DNA from: Alcanivorax sp. DP30
GTDB lineage: Bacteria > Pseudomonadota > Gammaproteobacteria > Pseudomonadales > Alcanivoracaceae
NCBI RefSeq assembly: GCF_009882945.1
Contig: NZ_WTUY01000004.1
Span: 334,858-398,857 of the forward strand
Reading direction: 5' to 3'
Length of the DNA stretch: 64,000 bases
Under the pieces are notes generated by a model, which had not been told where the DNA came from, did no database searches, and saw only the letters and a list, made by a program, of their open reading frames with translations. This document shows positions 17,396 through 25,005 of this stretch, in pieces. The translations under genes were made by a program, and so were the position numbers. The first letter of the stretch is position 1; the number at the start of each line of letters is the position of its first letter.

Positions 17396-18097
17396 TTATT
17401 CTTCGATCGGCTCCAGCCGATAGCCATGCTGATAGACAGTCTTGATACGGTAACCACGTTCCGGGCGGATCTGCAGGCTGCGGCGAATGCGGCTGATATG
17501 TACGTCCACCGTGCGCGATTCAATCGGCGTCATGATGCCCCATACCTTTTCCAGCAGGTGCGCACGACTCATCAGCTTGCCCACATTCTGGAACAGGTAA
17601 CAGGCCAGTTCGAAATCCTTGTCGGTGAGTTTCACCGCTTCATCGTCCAGCAGGATCTGACGGCGGGCGCGATCCACTGTCCAGGGCCCCACCGAAAGCG
17701 AAGTTTCTTCATCCATTTCCGCTACCCCTGCCCGGCGCCCAAGGGCTGTGATCCGGGCCAGCAATTCCGCTTGCTTGGTCGGTTTTACCATGTAGTCATC
17801 CGCTCCGAGCGACAGTGCGCCGACAATCGAGGATTCATCATCACGCTGGGTGGCGAACAGTACCGGGGTTCGGTTGCCACTGGCTCGCACCTCTTCCAGC
17901 ACGGCATAGCCATTCATGTCAGGCACTTCCCAATCCAGCAGGAGAATGTCGAAAGTATCGCGCCGCAACAGCGACATGAATTCTCGACCGCTGGAATGAT
18001 GAATACAGTTGTGTCCCGCCTCCTTCAGCCAGTGGGTCACCAGCTCGGCCTGGGCCATATCATCTTCCAGATAAGCAATCCGCACGGTTTTCTCCAT
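17396..18097 (-). CDS. OmpR/PhoB-type response regulator
   Basis: A 233-residue two-domain regulator. The receiver domain (1-120) has the acidic pocket EDD (11-13), phospho-acceptor Asp55 in LLLDWEVPD and Lys in MVKPTK. The C-terminal winged helix (135-230) has the usual LTDKDFELACYLFQN and VDVHISRIRRSL recognition segment. It is the first gene of the operon with the FecR-LysM protein and the CHASE2 kinase, which is very likely its partner. Targets are unknown. Confidence 0.9.
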   Translation of the reverse strand: MEKTVRIAYLEDDMAQAELVTHWLKEAGHNCIHHSSGREFMSLLRRDTFDILLLDWEVPDMNGYAVLEEVRASGNRTPVLFATQRDDESSIVGALSLGADDYMVKPTKQAELLARITALGRRAGVAEMDEETSLSVGPWTVDRARRQILLDDEAVKLTDKDFELACYLFQNVGKLMSRAHLLEKVWGIMTPIESRTVDVHISRIRRSLQIRPERGYRIKTVYQHGYRLEPIEE

Positions 18098-18236
18098 CTG
18101 TCTGCAGTCTGCAAGTGCCTGCAGAGACTAACGGTTCATCGAGGTATTAGCGGGAAAAAATTGTAAAATGCCAGCTACAGGCATTCGACACCAAAAGCCC
18201 GACAACGTCCAATACAACCCGCAATCTGCCCGACAA

Positions 18237-18566
18237 TCACCCCACCTTCGCCGTCAACTTCAGGCCCACCACCCCGACAATAATCAGGGCCATGAAGGCC
18301 ACCCGCGAGGCACTTAGCGGGTCGCTGAACCAGAGAATACCAATTACCGTGATACCCACTGCTCCCAATCCGGTCCATACCGCATAGGCCGTACCCACCG
18401 GAATGCCACGCATGGCATAGGACAACATCAGCATGTTGAGACCCGTCAGCACCAGAGACGTTCCAATGGACCACACTCCCGGCTGGGTCTGGATCCATTT
18501 CAGGCTCAGGGCCCAGGCGATTTCCACGATCACCGCCAGTAACAACACCACCCAATAGACGTTCAT
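18237..18566 (-). CDS. SMR family exporter, SugE/Gdx type
   Basis: A 109-residue four-helix small multidrug resistance protein. The membrane-embedded glutamate is Glu15 (VIVEIAWALSLKW). The stretch VGTAYAVWTGLGAVG is the signature of the SugE/Gdx branch, whose characterised members export guanidinium in exchange for protons. A single gene implies an antiparallel homodimer. A TATAAT hexamer lies on the minus strand at 18673-18678, about 110 bases upstream. I looked for a guanidine riboswitch in that leader and saw none. Confidence 0.85.
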   Translation of the reverse strand: MNVYWVVLLLAVIVEIAWALSLKWIQTQPGVWSIGTSLVLTGLNMLMLSYAMRGIPVGTAYAVWTGLGAVGITVIGILWFSDPLSASRVAFMALIIVGVVGLKLTAKVG

Positions 18567-18790
18567 GCAGACGCTCCGTCATTCATCGGGCTCGAACAAA
18601 GACAGGATGCCGGAAACCCGCAAGAGACAACCTGCCAGAGAATACCCCGCACCAGAACAGTGCGGCGCGCAGATTATAGCCAACTGAAATCATTTCTGAA
18701 GATTCGCCGGTCAGGCCGTTGCTCGATCCATGGACGCCACCGCCACAAACGGCTATCATTCGCCGCCGTTGGATCCCCCAAGTTCCAGCC

Positions 18791-18833
18791 TTGCACAGCC
18801 AGGGTGTCAGAGCGACACCCCACCGCTGTGCAA
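18791..18833. repeat. perfect nested palindrome before tRNA-Arg
   Basis: The outer arms TTGCACAGC (18791-18799) and GCTGTGCAA (18825-18833) enclose inner arms GGGTGTC and GACACCC with a five-base loop AGAGC. All 16 pairs are Watson-Crick. It ends eight bases before the tRNA, without a T-run. Confidence 0.75.
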
Positions 18834-18841
18834 CATGTTCT

Positions 18842-18918
18842 GCGCCCGTAGCTCAGCTGGATAGAGCGTTGCCCTCCGGAGGCAAAGGTCAGAGGTTCGA
18901 ATCCTCTCGGGCGTGCCA
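18842..18918 (+). tRNA. tRNA-Arg (anticodon CCG)
   Basis: A complete 77-base cloverleaf. The acceptor GCGCCCG pairs with CGGGCGT (one G-T), the D arm is GCTC/GAGC, the anticodon stem TTGCC/GGCAA carries loop CTCCGGA with anticodon CCG, and the T arm AGAGG/CCTCT carries loop TTCGAAT. The discriminator is G and CCA is encoded. A strong terminator follows at once, so it is transcribed alone. Confidence 0.97.
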
Positions 18919-18922
18919 TATG

Positions 18923-18952
18923 AAAAGGCCTCTCAATCGAGAGGCCTTTTTT
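18923..18952 (+). terminator. terminator after tRNA-Arg
   Basis: AAAAGGCCTCTC-AATC-GAGAGGCCTTTTTT: a 12-pair stem counting the A/T pairs, with six T, starting five bases after the tRNA CCA. Confidence 0.92.
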
Positions 18953-18999
18953 ATGTCTGTCACCAGGGCGACCAGGGTCATGTCAGCGTTGCAGGCTGC

Positions 19000-20016
19000 T
19001 CACGGCGCCCCCTCACTGCGGTATTCGCTCGGCGAGCAGCCCTGCCAGCGACGAAAGGCCCGCACAAATCCGCCCGCATCGGTATAGCCAAGATGGGCGG
19101 CAACTTCCTCGATTTTCATGCTGGTGCTGCTTAACAACTGCAGACCAAGCTGTTTGCGCTCATCGTCAACCAGATCCCGGTAACTGGTGCCCTCCTGTTC
19201 CAGCCTGCGCCGCAGACTGCGGGATGAGAGCGCCAGCGCGCTGGCCATGTCATTCAGGGATGCACCCAGGCCAAGGTCACCCAGCAGTTTCTGCCGTACC
19301 CGGCCAGCCACCCCGCTATTTTCCACGGTTTCCATGCGCTGCCGGCATTGCTGCTCCAACATCCCGGTCAGAGCAGCATCGAAACCGGGAAATGCCTGGC
19401 TGGCACCGGCCCGGTTAACCAGGATGCGATTGGCCGACGCATGAAACCGGGGAGCCACCCCGCACAGTGACGCCACGGTGTCGGCTGTCACGTCGGTGTC
19501 GCCGGTGAACTCCACCGCCTTGAACTCCACGCCCTGAAAGGTAATTTCGCGGATCAGGTTCAGGGCGGTGGCCATGTCCCGTTCCAGCAGGAACTGGCGC
19601 AGGTGCGCGGGAATCGGATCAGGATCGAACACCACCCCGAAGGCGTCATCTTCGTCACACATGGTGATCTGGCAGTAGGCGGTGCTCAGCGGCAGATAAC
19701 GCAGCCCCAGGGAGGCCGCATCGCGCAGGGTGCGACAGGTGCGCAGGGCAAACCCCCAGACCCCGAAAGTGGCGAGATTGTATTGCAGCCCCAGATCAAA
19801 ACCCGACGCCCCCACCTCAGGCAGCGCCAGCATCAGATTCTCTATCAGACGCATTTCCTGAGTACGGGAGACCAGACCCTCACCCTTGCTCAGGGCATCT
19901 TCCGTAATGCCGGTCCCCAGCAAACAGGTCTGCCGGTCTATACCGTTGCGCTGGGCAAAGTTGACCATGACCTGGGTGATGGCCACGGGATGCAGCTTGT
20001 CATCAGTTGTTTGCAT
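19000..20016 (-). CDS. AraC family transcriptional regulator
   Basis: A 338-residue regulator of the arabinose-binding-N-domain type (GVWGFALRTCRTLRDAASLGLRYLPL region), with C-terminal helix-turn-helix segments LNDMASALALSSRSLRRRL and EEVAAHLGYTDAGGFVRAFRRW. It is divergent from a desaturase/hydroxylase gene, with 131 bases between; that gap holds a long inverted repeat (20050-20065 and 20130-20143). It is the second of five such regulators in the window and probably an activator of the divergent gene. Confidence 0.88.
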   Translation of the reverse strand: MQTTDDKLHPVAITQVMVNFAQRNGIDRQTCLLGTGITEDALSKGEGLVSRTQEMRLIENLMLALPEVGASGFDLGLQYNLATFGVWGFALRTCRTLRDAASLGLRYLPLSTAYCQITMCDEDDAFGVVFDPDPIPAHLRQFLLERDMATALNLIREITFQGVEFKAVEFTGDTDVTADTVASLCGVAPRFHASANRILVNRAGASQAFPGFDAALTGMLEQQCRQRMETVENSGVAGRVRQKLLGDLGLGASLNDMASALALSSRSLRRRLEQEGTSYRDLVDDERKQLGLQLLSSTSMKIEEVAAHLGYTDAGGFVRAFRRWQGCSPSEYRSEGAP

Positions 20017-20049
20017 TGGCCGTTACCGCCGCCACCGTTGCGAAACACT

Positions 20050-20143
20050 GTGGCCACTTTTTCAGGGTGAATGGCCACGGAGGCTATTCTGGTTATTGTC
20101 TTGCCGCCGTAATCTGGGATCTGATAACACTGAAAAAGGCCAC
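20050..20143. promoter_or_regulatory. candidate operator pair between AraC gene and hydroxylase
   Basis: GTGGCCACTTTTTCAG at 20050-20065 is mirrored by CTGAAAAAGGCCAC at 20130-20143, and a further TGGCCAC lies at 20072. These are the only long repeats in this divergent gap and are candidate sites for the adjacent AraC protein. Positional inference only. Confidence 0.4.
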
Positions 20144-20147
20144 CAGC

Positions 20148-21068
20148 ATGGATTCGGCAACACTGAACAAACAGGCGATCACCTGCGCCAAACACTATAT
20201 GGGGAAAACCGCCTGGCCAACAGTTGCGCTTACGTTGGCAGTGGTGGCTGCATTTGTTTTGACGCTATCCCTGTTTGCCAGCGGCACCTTGCCCGCCTGG
20301 GGCGCCTTTTGGGCGGTGGCCGCCCTGACCTACATGTCCTATACCCCGTTGCACGAAGCCGCCCATGGCAATATTCATGGTCAGCACGACGGCCGCAAAT
20401 GGATCAATGATCTGTGCGGCTATCTGGTCGCGCCGATCATTGCGATTCCGTATGCCTCACATCGCATTGAGCACTTTACCCACCACCGCTATACCAACCA
20501 GCCCGACAAGGATCCGGATTTTGTCGTCAGCGGCATGCAAAAAAGTCCGCTGGCATTGATCACCGCCGGGCTGCGTTTTCAGTGGACTCAGAATACGTTT
20601 TTTGTGACGCACAGCTGGCGAAGCGCATCGCGAATGGAGCGCCTTGTTTACTGTGCGGAAATCGCCGTCTCTCTGGGCTGGCGCATTGCCTTCCTGATGC
20701 TGGTGAGCCAGCCCGGTACCGCGCTGGTCATTCTGCTGGCCTACTACGTCGGCGGGCTGTTCACAGCCTACTGGTTTGCCTATCGCCCCCATCTGCCCTA
20801 CAAGGTCAGCGAGCGCTACCGCAATACCAACAGCCTGATCATGCCGGCCTGGATGAAACCGGTTGAGTGGTTCTGGCTGGGACAGAATCTGCACTCCATC
20901 CATCACCTTTTCCCACGGGTCCCTTTCTACCAGTACCATGCACTGCATCAGGAGATCGAACCGATCCTGCGCGCCCAGGGCACGCCGATCATCGGCATTT
21001 TTTCACGTAAACCCGTGGGCAATGGCATGGAAGACTCATCGCCGAGGCCGGTGAGCCGCCGGCAATGA
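20148..21068 (+). CDS. membrane fatty-acid desaturase/hydroxylase family protein
   Basis: 306 residues, with start ATG 20148 (MDSATLNKQ). Histidine clusters are HEAAH at 69-73, HRIEHFTHH at 105-113 and HSIHH at 249-253, the di-iron pattern of membrane desaturases and carotenoid-type hydroxylases. Hydrophobic spans are about 24-42, 50-66, 90-103, 180-200 and 203-225. It differs clearly from the desaturase at 2948, being shorter with distinct box spacing. The neighbours (AraC regulator, hydrolase, AlmA monooxygenase) suggest lipid or alkane-derived substrates. Hydroxylation versus desaturation cannot be decided. Confidence 0.78.
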   Translation: MDSATLNKQAITCAKHYMGKTAWPTVALTLAVVAAFVLTLSLFASGTLPAWGAFWAVAALTYMSYTPLHEAAHGNIHGQHDGRKWINDLCGYLVAPIIAIPYASHRIEHFTHHRYTNQPDKDPDFVVSGMQKSPLALITAGLRFQWTQNTFFVTHSWRSASRMERLVYCAEIAVSLGWRIAFLMLVSQPGTALVILLAYYVGGLFTAYWFAYRPHLPYKVSERYRNTNSLIMPAWMKPVEWFWLGQNLHSIHHLFPRVPFYQYHALHQEIEPILRAQGTPIIGIFSRKPVGNGMEDSSPRPVSRRQ

Positions 21069-21075
21069 ACAAAAA

Positions 21076-21112
21076 AGCCCGCCTCGCCTGCTGGCAGCAG
21101 GACGGGCGGGCT
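21076..21112 (-). terminator. terminator between convergent genes
   Basis: Outer arms AGCCCGCC/GGCGGGCT enclose a second hairpin CCTGCT-GGC-AGCAGG. Six T follow on the minus strand, so it mainly serves the alpha/beta hydrolase gene. Confidence 0.7.
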
Positions 21113-21129
21113 GTTGTCAGCCACGGTCG

Positions 21130-21951
21130 CTATCCGGCCACCAGGGCCTGTTCTGTTTTCGCCGTGACCTCGCCGCCTTTCAGCCAGTCAAACAGGGCAT
21201 GGCGAATCTCCGGGAAAAAGCGGCCACCCACGGTCCAGTGATCACAGCCGGGAATTTCCACTAACTGACAACGATCCCCGTAACGCTTTGCAATACGACG
21301 CTGAACACCGATGGGGGTAATGCGATCATCCACCCCGCCGATAATCAACACCGGGCAACGAATACTCTCTGGCTCCACGTTGGCAAAGGTCTTCCTGCTG
21401 AACGCCGCCAGGGTCATCTGAAACGTCACCATGCCGGATTCGTAACTGCAACTTTCGAACACCTCACGTTGCACCGCCTCACTCTGGGTGTTGGCCACGC
21501 CGTATCTCACATTGGCCAGTTTAAGGTGGGTAGCGCTACGCCATAGCGGAAAGCGGAACAGATTGCTGCCCAGCGTGCGGAATACTGAAAAGCCCAGCCC
21601 GTTAATGCCTGCCGGTGCAGCAGAAGACAGCAGCACAAGGCGCTCACACTGCACCCGTGCCGCGGTGAGCTGCGCCAGCAAGCCCCCCATGGAATGCCCC
21701 ACGACAATGGGCGCTGACGGCATTTTTTTCACATGCTCCACCAGAAATCCCACATAATCCTGCAGCGTGGCACGCGCCAGACTGGCCAGGCTGGCGGACG
21801 TATGCTCCGCGCGGGGACGGTGGTAAGGCAGCGTCACTGAATCGACCGCGTAGCCTTGCCCGATAAAGGCATCACGCACTTCATGTAACGTCTCTCCGTC
21901 GCTCCACATGCCGTGGATCAGCAATACCGGCGGCTTGTTATCCTGTTTCAT
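21130..21951 (-). CDS. alpha/beta hydrolase
   Basis: A 273-residue soluble hydrolase from ATG 21951 (MKQDNKPPVLL), preceded by GGGAGAG. The oxyanion strand is LLIHGMW, the nucleophile elbow GHSMGG has Ser87, the acid is probably the first Asp of GGVDDRITP and the base His is in CDHWTVG. It lies downstream of the AlmA-type monooxygenase on the same strand, 73 bases away. A plausible role, by inference, is hydrolysis of esters formed by Baeyer-Villiger-type oxidation of ketones from subterminal alkane oxidation. A general esterase is the alternative. Confidence 0.82.
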   Translation of the reverse strand: MKQDNKPPVLLIHGMWSDGETLHEVRDAFIGQGYAVDSVTLPYHRPRAEHTSASLASLARATLQDYVGFLVEHVKKMPSAPIVVGHSMGGLLAQLTAARVQCERLVLLSSAAPAGINGLGFSVFRTLGSNLFRFPLWRSATHLKLANVRYGVANTQSEAVQREVFESCSYESGMVTFQMTLAAFSRKTFANVEPESIRCPVLIIGGVDDRITPIGVQRRIAKRYGDRCQLVEIPGCDHWTVGGRFFPEIRHALFDWLKGGEVTAKTEQALVAG

Positions 21952-22023
21952 AGTCTCTCCCAAGGCCTGCCTGAACCGCTCTCCCGAATCCGGTTAATCA
22001 GGCAGGCAAATTTCATCATGCAC

Positions 22024-23526
22024 TCAGGCGGATGCCCGCAGCGATGAGACATTGCCGACTTTGTCGGCCGCCGTTTTTTCAAATTCCAGGATACCGTCAT
22101 CCACCGGATCCTCGGTGAGAATTTTCTTGTCCTGGCCATAGTGCATTGTCACTTTCCATGGCCCACCGCGACCCTGTCGGGGCATGCGATCCTTGGCCCG
22201 ATTGATGTAGCCCGGAGCAAACCCGTCAAGCATGCCCACGTCGGTGAGATTATTGTCATGGTCAACCGGGGTCGCCACTGCGGCACCTTTCTTTTCCATC
22301 TGCGCGAACAGGCGACACAGGTACTGGCCGCCGATATCACTTTTCAGGGTCCAGGGCGCATTGGTATAGCCGAAGATCCAGCCATAGTTGGGGACATCCT
22401 GAATCAGGATTCCCTTGTAGGTCATCTTGCCGGGCAGATCCACAGGCTGGCTGTCCAGTGACAACTGCAAGCCGCCCATCAGCTGAACATCCAGCCCGGT
22501 CGCCGCAACAATAATATCCGCATCCAGATGCTCGCCGGATTTCAGGACGATACCGGTTTCGTCAAAGCGGTCGATATGATCGGTGGCGATATCCGCCTTG
22601 CCGGCACGCAGGGCCGCAAAGAAATCACCGTCCGGCGCGGCACACAGGCGCTGGTCCCAGGGCATGTAAGACGGGGTAAAGTGCTTGGGATCAATGTTCG
22701 GGGCGCGCTTGCTCATGTGCGAGACAAGCAACTTTCGCGCTTTTTCCGGCCAGCGCTGACACGCCAGGTACAGGCCTCGCTGGAACAGGATGTTGCGCTT
22801 GCGGGTCATGTTGAAGACCCACTTCTTTGGCAGCACCTTGTTCATGGCCATGGCAATTTTGTCGGTATCCGGCATGGCCATGATGTAACTGGGTGAACGT
22901 TGCAGCATGGTCACTTTGGCCGCCTTCTCTGCCATGGCCGGCACCACGGTGATGGCCGTGGCGCCACTACCAATCACCACCACTTTCTTGCCGCTGTAGT
23001 CCAGATCTTCAGGCCATTGCTGGGGGTGAATAATCTGACCCTTGAAGTGTTCCTCGCCCTCAAAATGCGGACGGTAACCCTGATCAAAATTGTAGTAACC
23101 GGCACAGTTGACGATAAAGCTGCAGGTGTAAGTGCGGATTTCACCGCTGGACTCATGCCGGGCCGGGATGGTCCAGCGCTGCTCACTGCTGGACCAGTCA
23201 GCCTGTTCCAGCTTGAGCCCGTACTTCACCTTGTCGTACAGCCCAAATTCCCTCGCCGTCTCCGCCACGTACTCGCGTATATCGCCCCCCTTCGCCAACA
23301 CCTTGTCGGAGTACCAGGGTTTGAAATTGAAGCCGAAGCTGGCCATGTCGGAATCGGAACGAATACCGGGATAACGGAACAGATCCCAGGTGCCGCCCAC
23401 CTTCTCGCGGCGCTCAAGGATGGCCATGGTCTTGTCCGGGTACTCGCGCGCGATATGACACGCGGTGCCAATGCCGGACAGGCCGGCACCAATAACGATG
23501 ATGTCGTAGTGCTGAGCTTCCATCAT
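22024..23526 (-). CDS. almA: AlmA-type flavin monooxygenase (long-chain alkane)
   Basis: A 500-residue FAD/NADPH monooxygenase. The FAD site GAGLSG is at 13-18, a second GSGATA nucleotide site lies near 190, and between them is FKGQIIHPQQWP, fitting the FxGxxxHxxxW(P) fingerprint of Baeyer-Villiger/FMO enzymes. The sequence around GGTWDLFRYPGIRSDSDM closely matches Acinetobacter AlmA, which is needed for growth on very long n-alkanes, and Alcanivorax has AlmA proteins. Start 23526 has AAGGAG three bases upstream; the next ATG (23523) has better spacing. A divergent AraC regulator and a FadL importer lie beside it. A ketone or steroid BVMO is the alternative. Confidence 0.83.
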   Translation of the reverse strand: MMEAQHYDIIVIGAGLSGIGTACHIAREYPDKTMAILERREKVGGTWDLFRYPGIRSDSDMASFGFNFKPWYSDKVLAKGGDIREYVAETAREFGLYDKVKYGLKLEQADWSSSEQRWTIPARHESSGEIRTYTCSFIVNCAGYYNFDQGYRPHFEGEEHFKGQIIHPQQWPEDLDYSGKKVVVIGSGATAITVVPAMAEKAAKVTMLQRSPSYIMAMPDTDKIAMAMNKVLPKKWVFNMTRKRNILFQRGLYLACQRWPEKARKLLVSHMSKRAPNIDPKHFTPSYMPWDQRLCAAPDGDFFAALRAGKADIATDHIDRFDETGIVLKSGEHLDADIIVAATGLDVQLMGGLQLSLDSQPVDLPGKMTYKGILIQDVPNYGWIFGYTNAPWTLKSDIGGQYLCRLFAQMEKKGAAVATPVDHDNNLTDVGMLDGFAPGYINRAKDRMPRQGRGGPWKVTMHYGQDKKILTEDPVDDGILEFEKTAADKVGNVSSLRASA

Positions 23527-23581
23527 GTTCTCCTTGTTATGACTCTCTCGGTCTCCCCCCAGACTATTCCAAATGGGTAGC

Positions 23582-23630
23582 TTGACAATATTGACGAATG
23601 CGGACATCTTTTTGACATATTGCGACATTC
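23582..23630. promoter_or_regulatory. tandem direct repeats in the almA/AraC divergent region
   Basis: TTGACAATATTGACGAATG (23582) and TTGACATATTGCGACATTC (23612) are similar 19-base units spaced 30 bases apart, about three helical turns. That geometry suits an AraC dimer. Both contain TTGACA, so they may also be -35 boxes of either gene. Confidence 0.45.
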
Positions 23631-23694
23631 TTCAGCCAGCCAATTCAATACCTTGCAGTGCATACTGCCAAAGCAAGATCTTTTGGGAGGTTGC

Positions 23695-24726
23695 GTGTCC
23701 AGCCTTATCCGGGCCACCAATCTATGGGGCTATGACGAACAGGTCAGGCGCAAGGGCGGAGATCCGCTGCCGTTGCTGGCCCTGCATCACATTGCGCCAG
23801 AGGAACAACGGGATGACCGCAGTTTTCTGGTGTTCAAACACCTTACCGGCCTGCTGGAAGATACCGCCGACGCCCTGAATGAGCCGGCTTTCGGCATGAG
23901 CCTGGCGGAATACCAGGGCATGGATATTCTCGGGCCGATCTCGGTGATCGCCCGCAGCTCGCTGACCGTGGGCGACGCCATCAACAACATTGCCCGCTAC
24001 CTGCACCTGCACTGTCCCGCCCTTGGCCTCACCACCACCCTTGCCACCGCAAAGGGCCAATCCGTTATCCAGTTTGTCTTCCTGATCGATGACGAGGGCG
24101 CCGGCTACCGGATCCAGTCCCACGAACTGAGCCTGGCCAACGCCATGCAAGTGATGAAGCTGCTGTGCGGCGACGACTTCCAGCCGCTGTCCGTGCATTT
24201 CAAACACAAGCGCAGTGCCGACATGGCCACCTACAACCAGATCTTCCGCTGCGAGGCCTTCTTCGAGCAGGACTGGACCGGGTTTTACCTGCCTCTGTCC
24301 GCCTTTGCCATGCCGCTATCCAGTGCCGATCACCAGACCTGGCAGCTCGCCGAGCAATATCTGGATTCCCAGCAGGCCCCCAACGCCAACACCCTGTCCG
24401 AGGATGTGGTGCAGCTGATCAACACCCTGCTGCCCACTGGGCATTGCTCCAGCGACACCATCGCGTCCCACCTGTCCATGCACAAGCGCACCCTGCAACG
24501 CCGCCTGGCCAAAGAAGGCACCACTTACGAGCAGCTGCTCAGCGAAGAGCGCATGAAAATGGCCCGCCAGTATCTGCTGGAGCCCAACCTGAAGCTGAGC
24601 CAGATCGCCGGTTTGCTGGGTTATTCGGAGCAATCCGCCTTCAACCGGGCCTGCCGGGACTGGTTCGACGTGACACCGCGGGCCTACCGTCAGCAGCTTC
24701 TAGAGCAACCGCCGGCACCGGTCTAA
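23695..24726 (+). CDS. AraC family transcriptional regulator beside almA
   Basis: 343 residues, starting at GTG 23695 behind GGGAGG. The N-terminal domain is of the arabinose-binding type (GMSLAEYQGMDILGPISVIA). The C-terminal DNA-binding part has SSDTIASHLSMHKRTLQRRL and LSQIAGLLGYSEQSAFNRAC. It is divergent from almA with 168 bases between, which contain two direct repeats. It is the likely regulator of almA and perhaps of the fadL gene downstream on its own strand. The inducer is unknown. Confidence 0.87.
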   Translation: MSSLIRATNLWGYDEQVRRKGGDPLPLLALHHIAPEEQRDDRSFLVFKHLTGLLEDTADALNEPAFGMSLAEYQGMDILGPISVIARSSLTVGDAINNIARYLHLHCPALGLTTTLATAKGQSVIQFVFLIDDEGAGYRIQSHELSLANAMQVMKLLCGDDFQPLSVHFKHKRSADMATYNQIFRCEAFFEQDWTGFYLPLSAFAMPLSSADHQTWQLAEQYLDSQQAPNANTLSEDVVQLINTLLPTGHCSSDTIASHLSMHKRTLQRRLAKEGTTYEQLLSEERMKMARQYLLEPNLKLSQIAGLLGYSEQSAFNRACRDWFDVTPRAYRQQLLEQPPAPV

Positions 24727-25005
24727 GCCCTGACACCCTCCCTCCGCATGCCCCGGCAGCCCTGCCCCCCCCGACCCCTCGCCACCCCGGGCTGAGTTTC
24801 AACCACTTAGGCATGCATTTTTTAACCAAAGGCGACATCAGGCAATGTAACAATGAAACATGTTCAGCGAATTAAACAGCGTGTTTAGCGCCTTTTGTCG
24901 CAAATTTAACGACAAATGGCACATTTTTCCGAGAACCCCCATGGCCATACCCTCCAGTACGGTGATACCGTGCGCGCGCTACAAAACTCATAACTCGGGA
25001 AAGCT

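Noticed and set aside
18567-18680. Guanidine riboswitch upstream of the SugE/Gdx exporter
   Set aside because: The leader shows none of the conserved blocks of the guanidine-I or guanidine-III classes and no paired ACGG/ACGA hairpin loops of guanidine-II.
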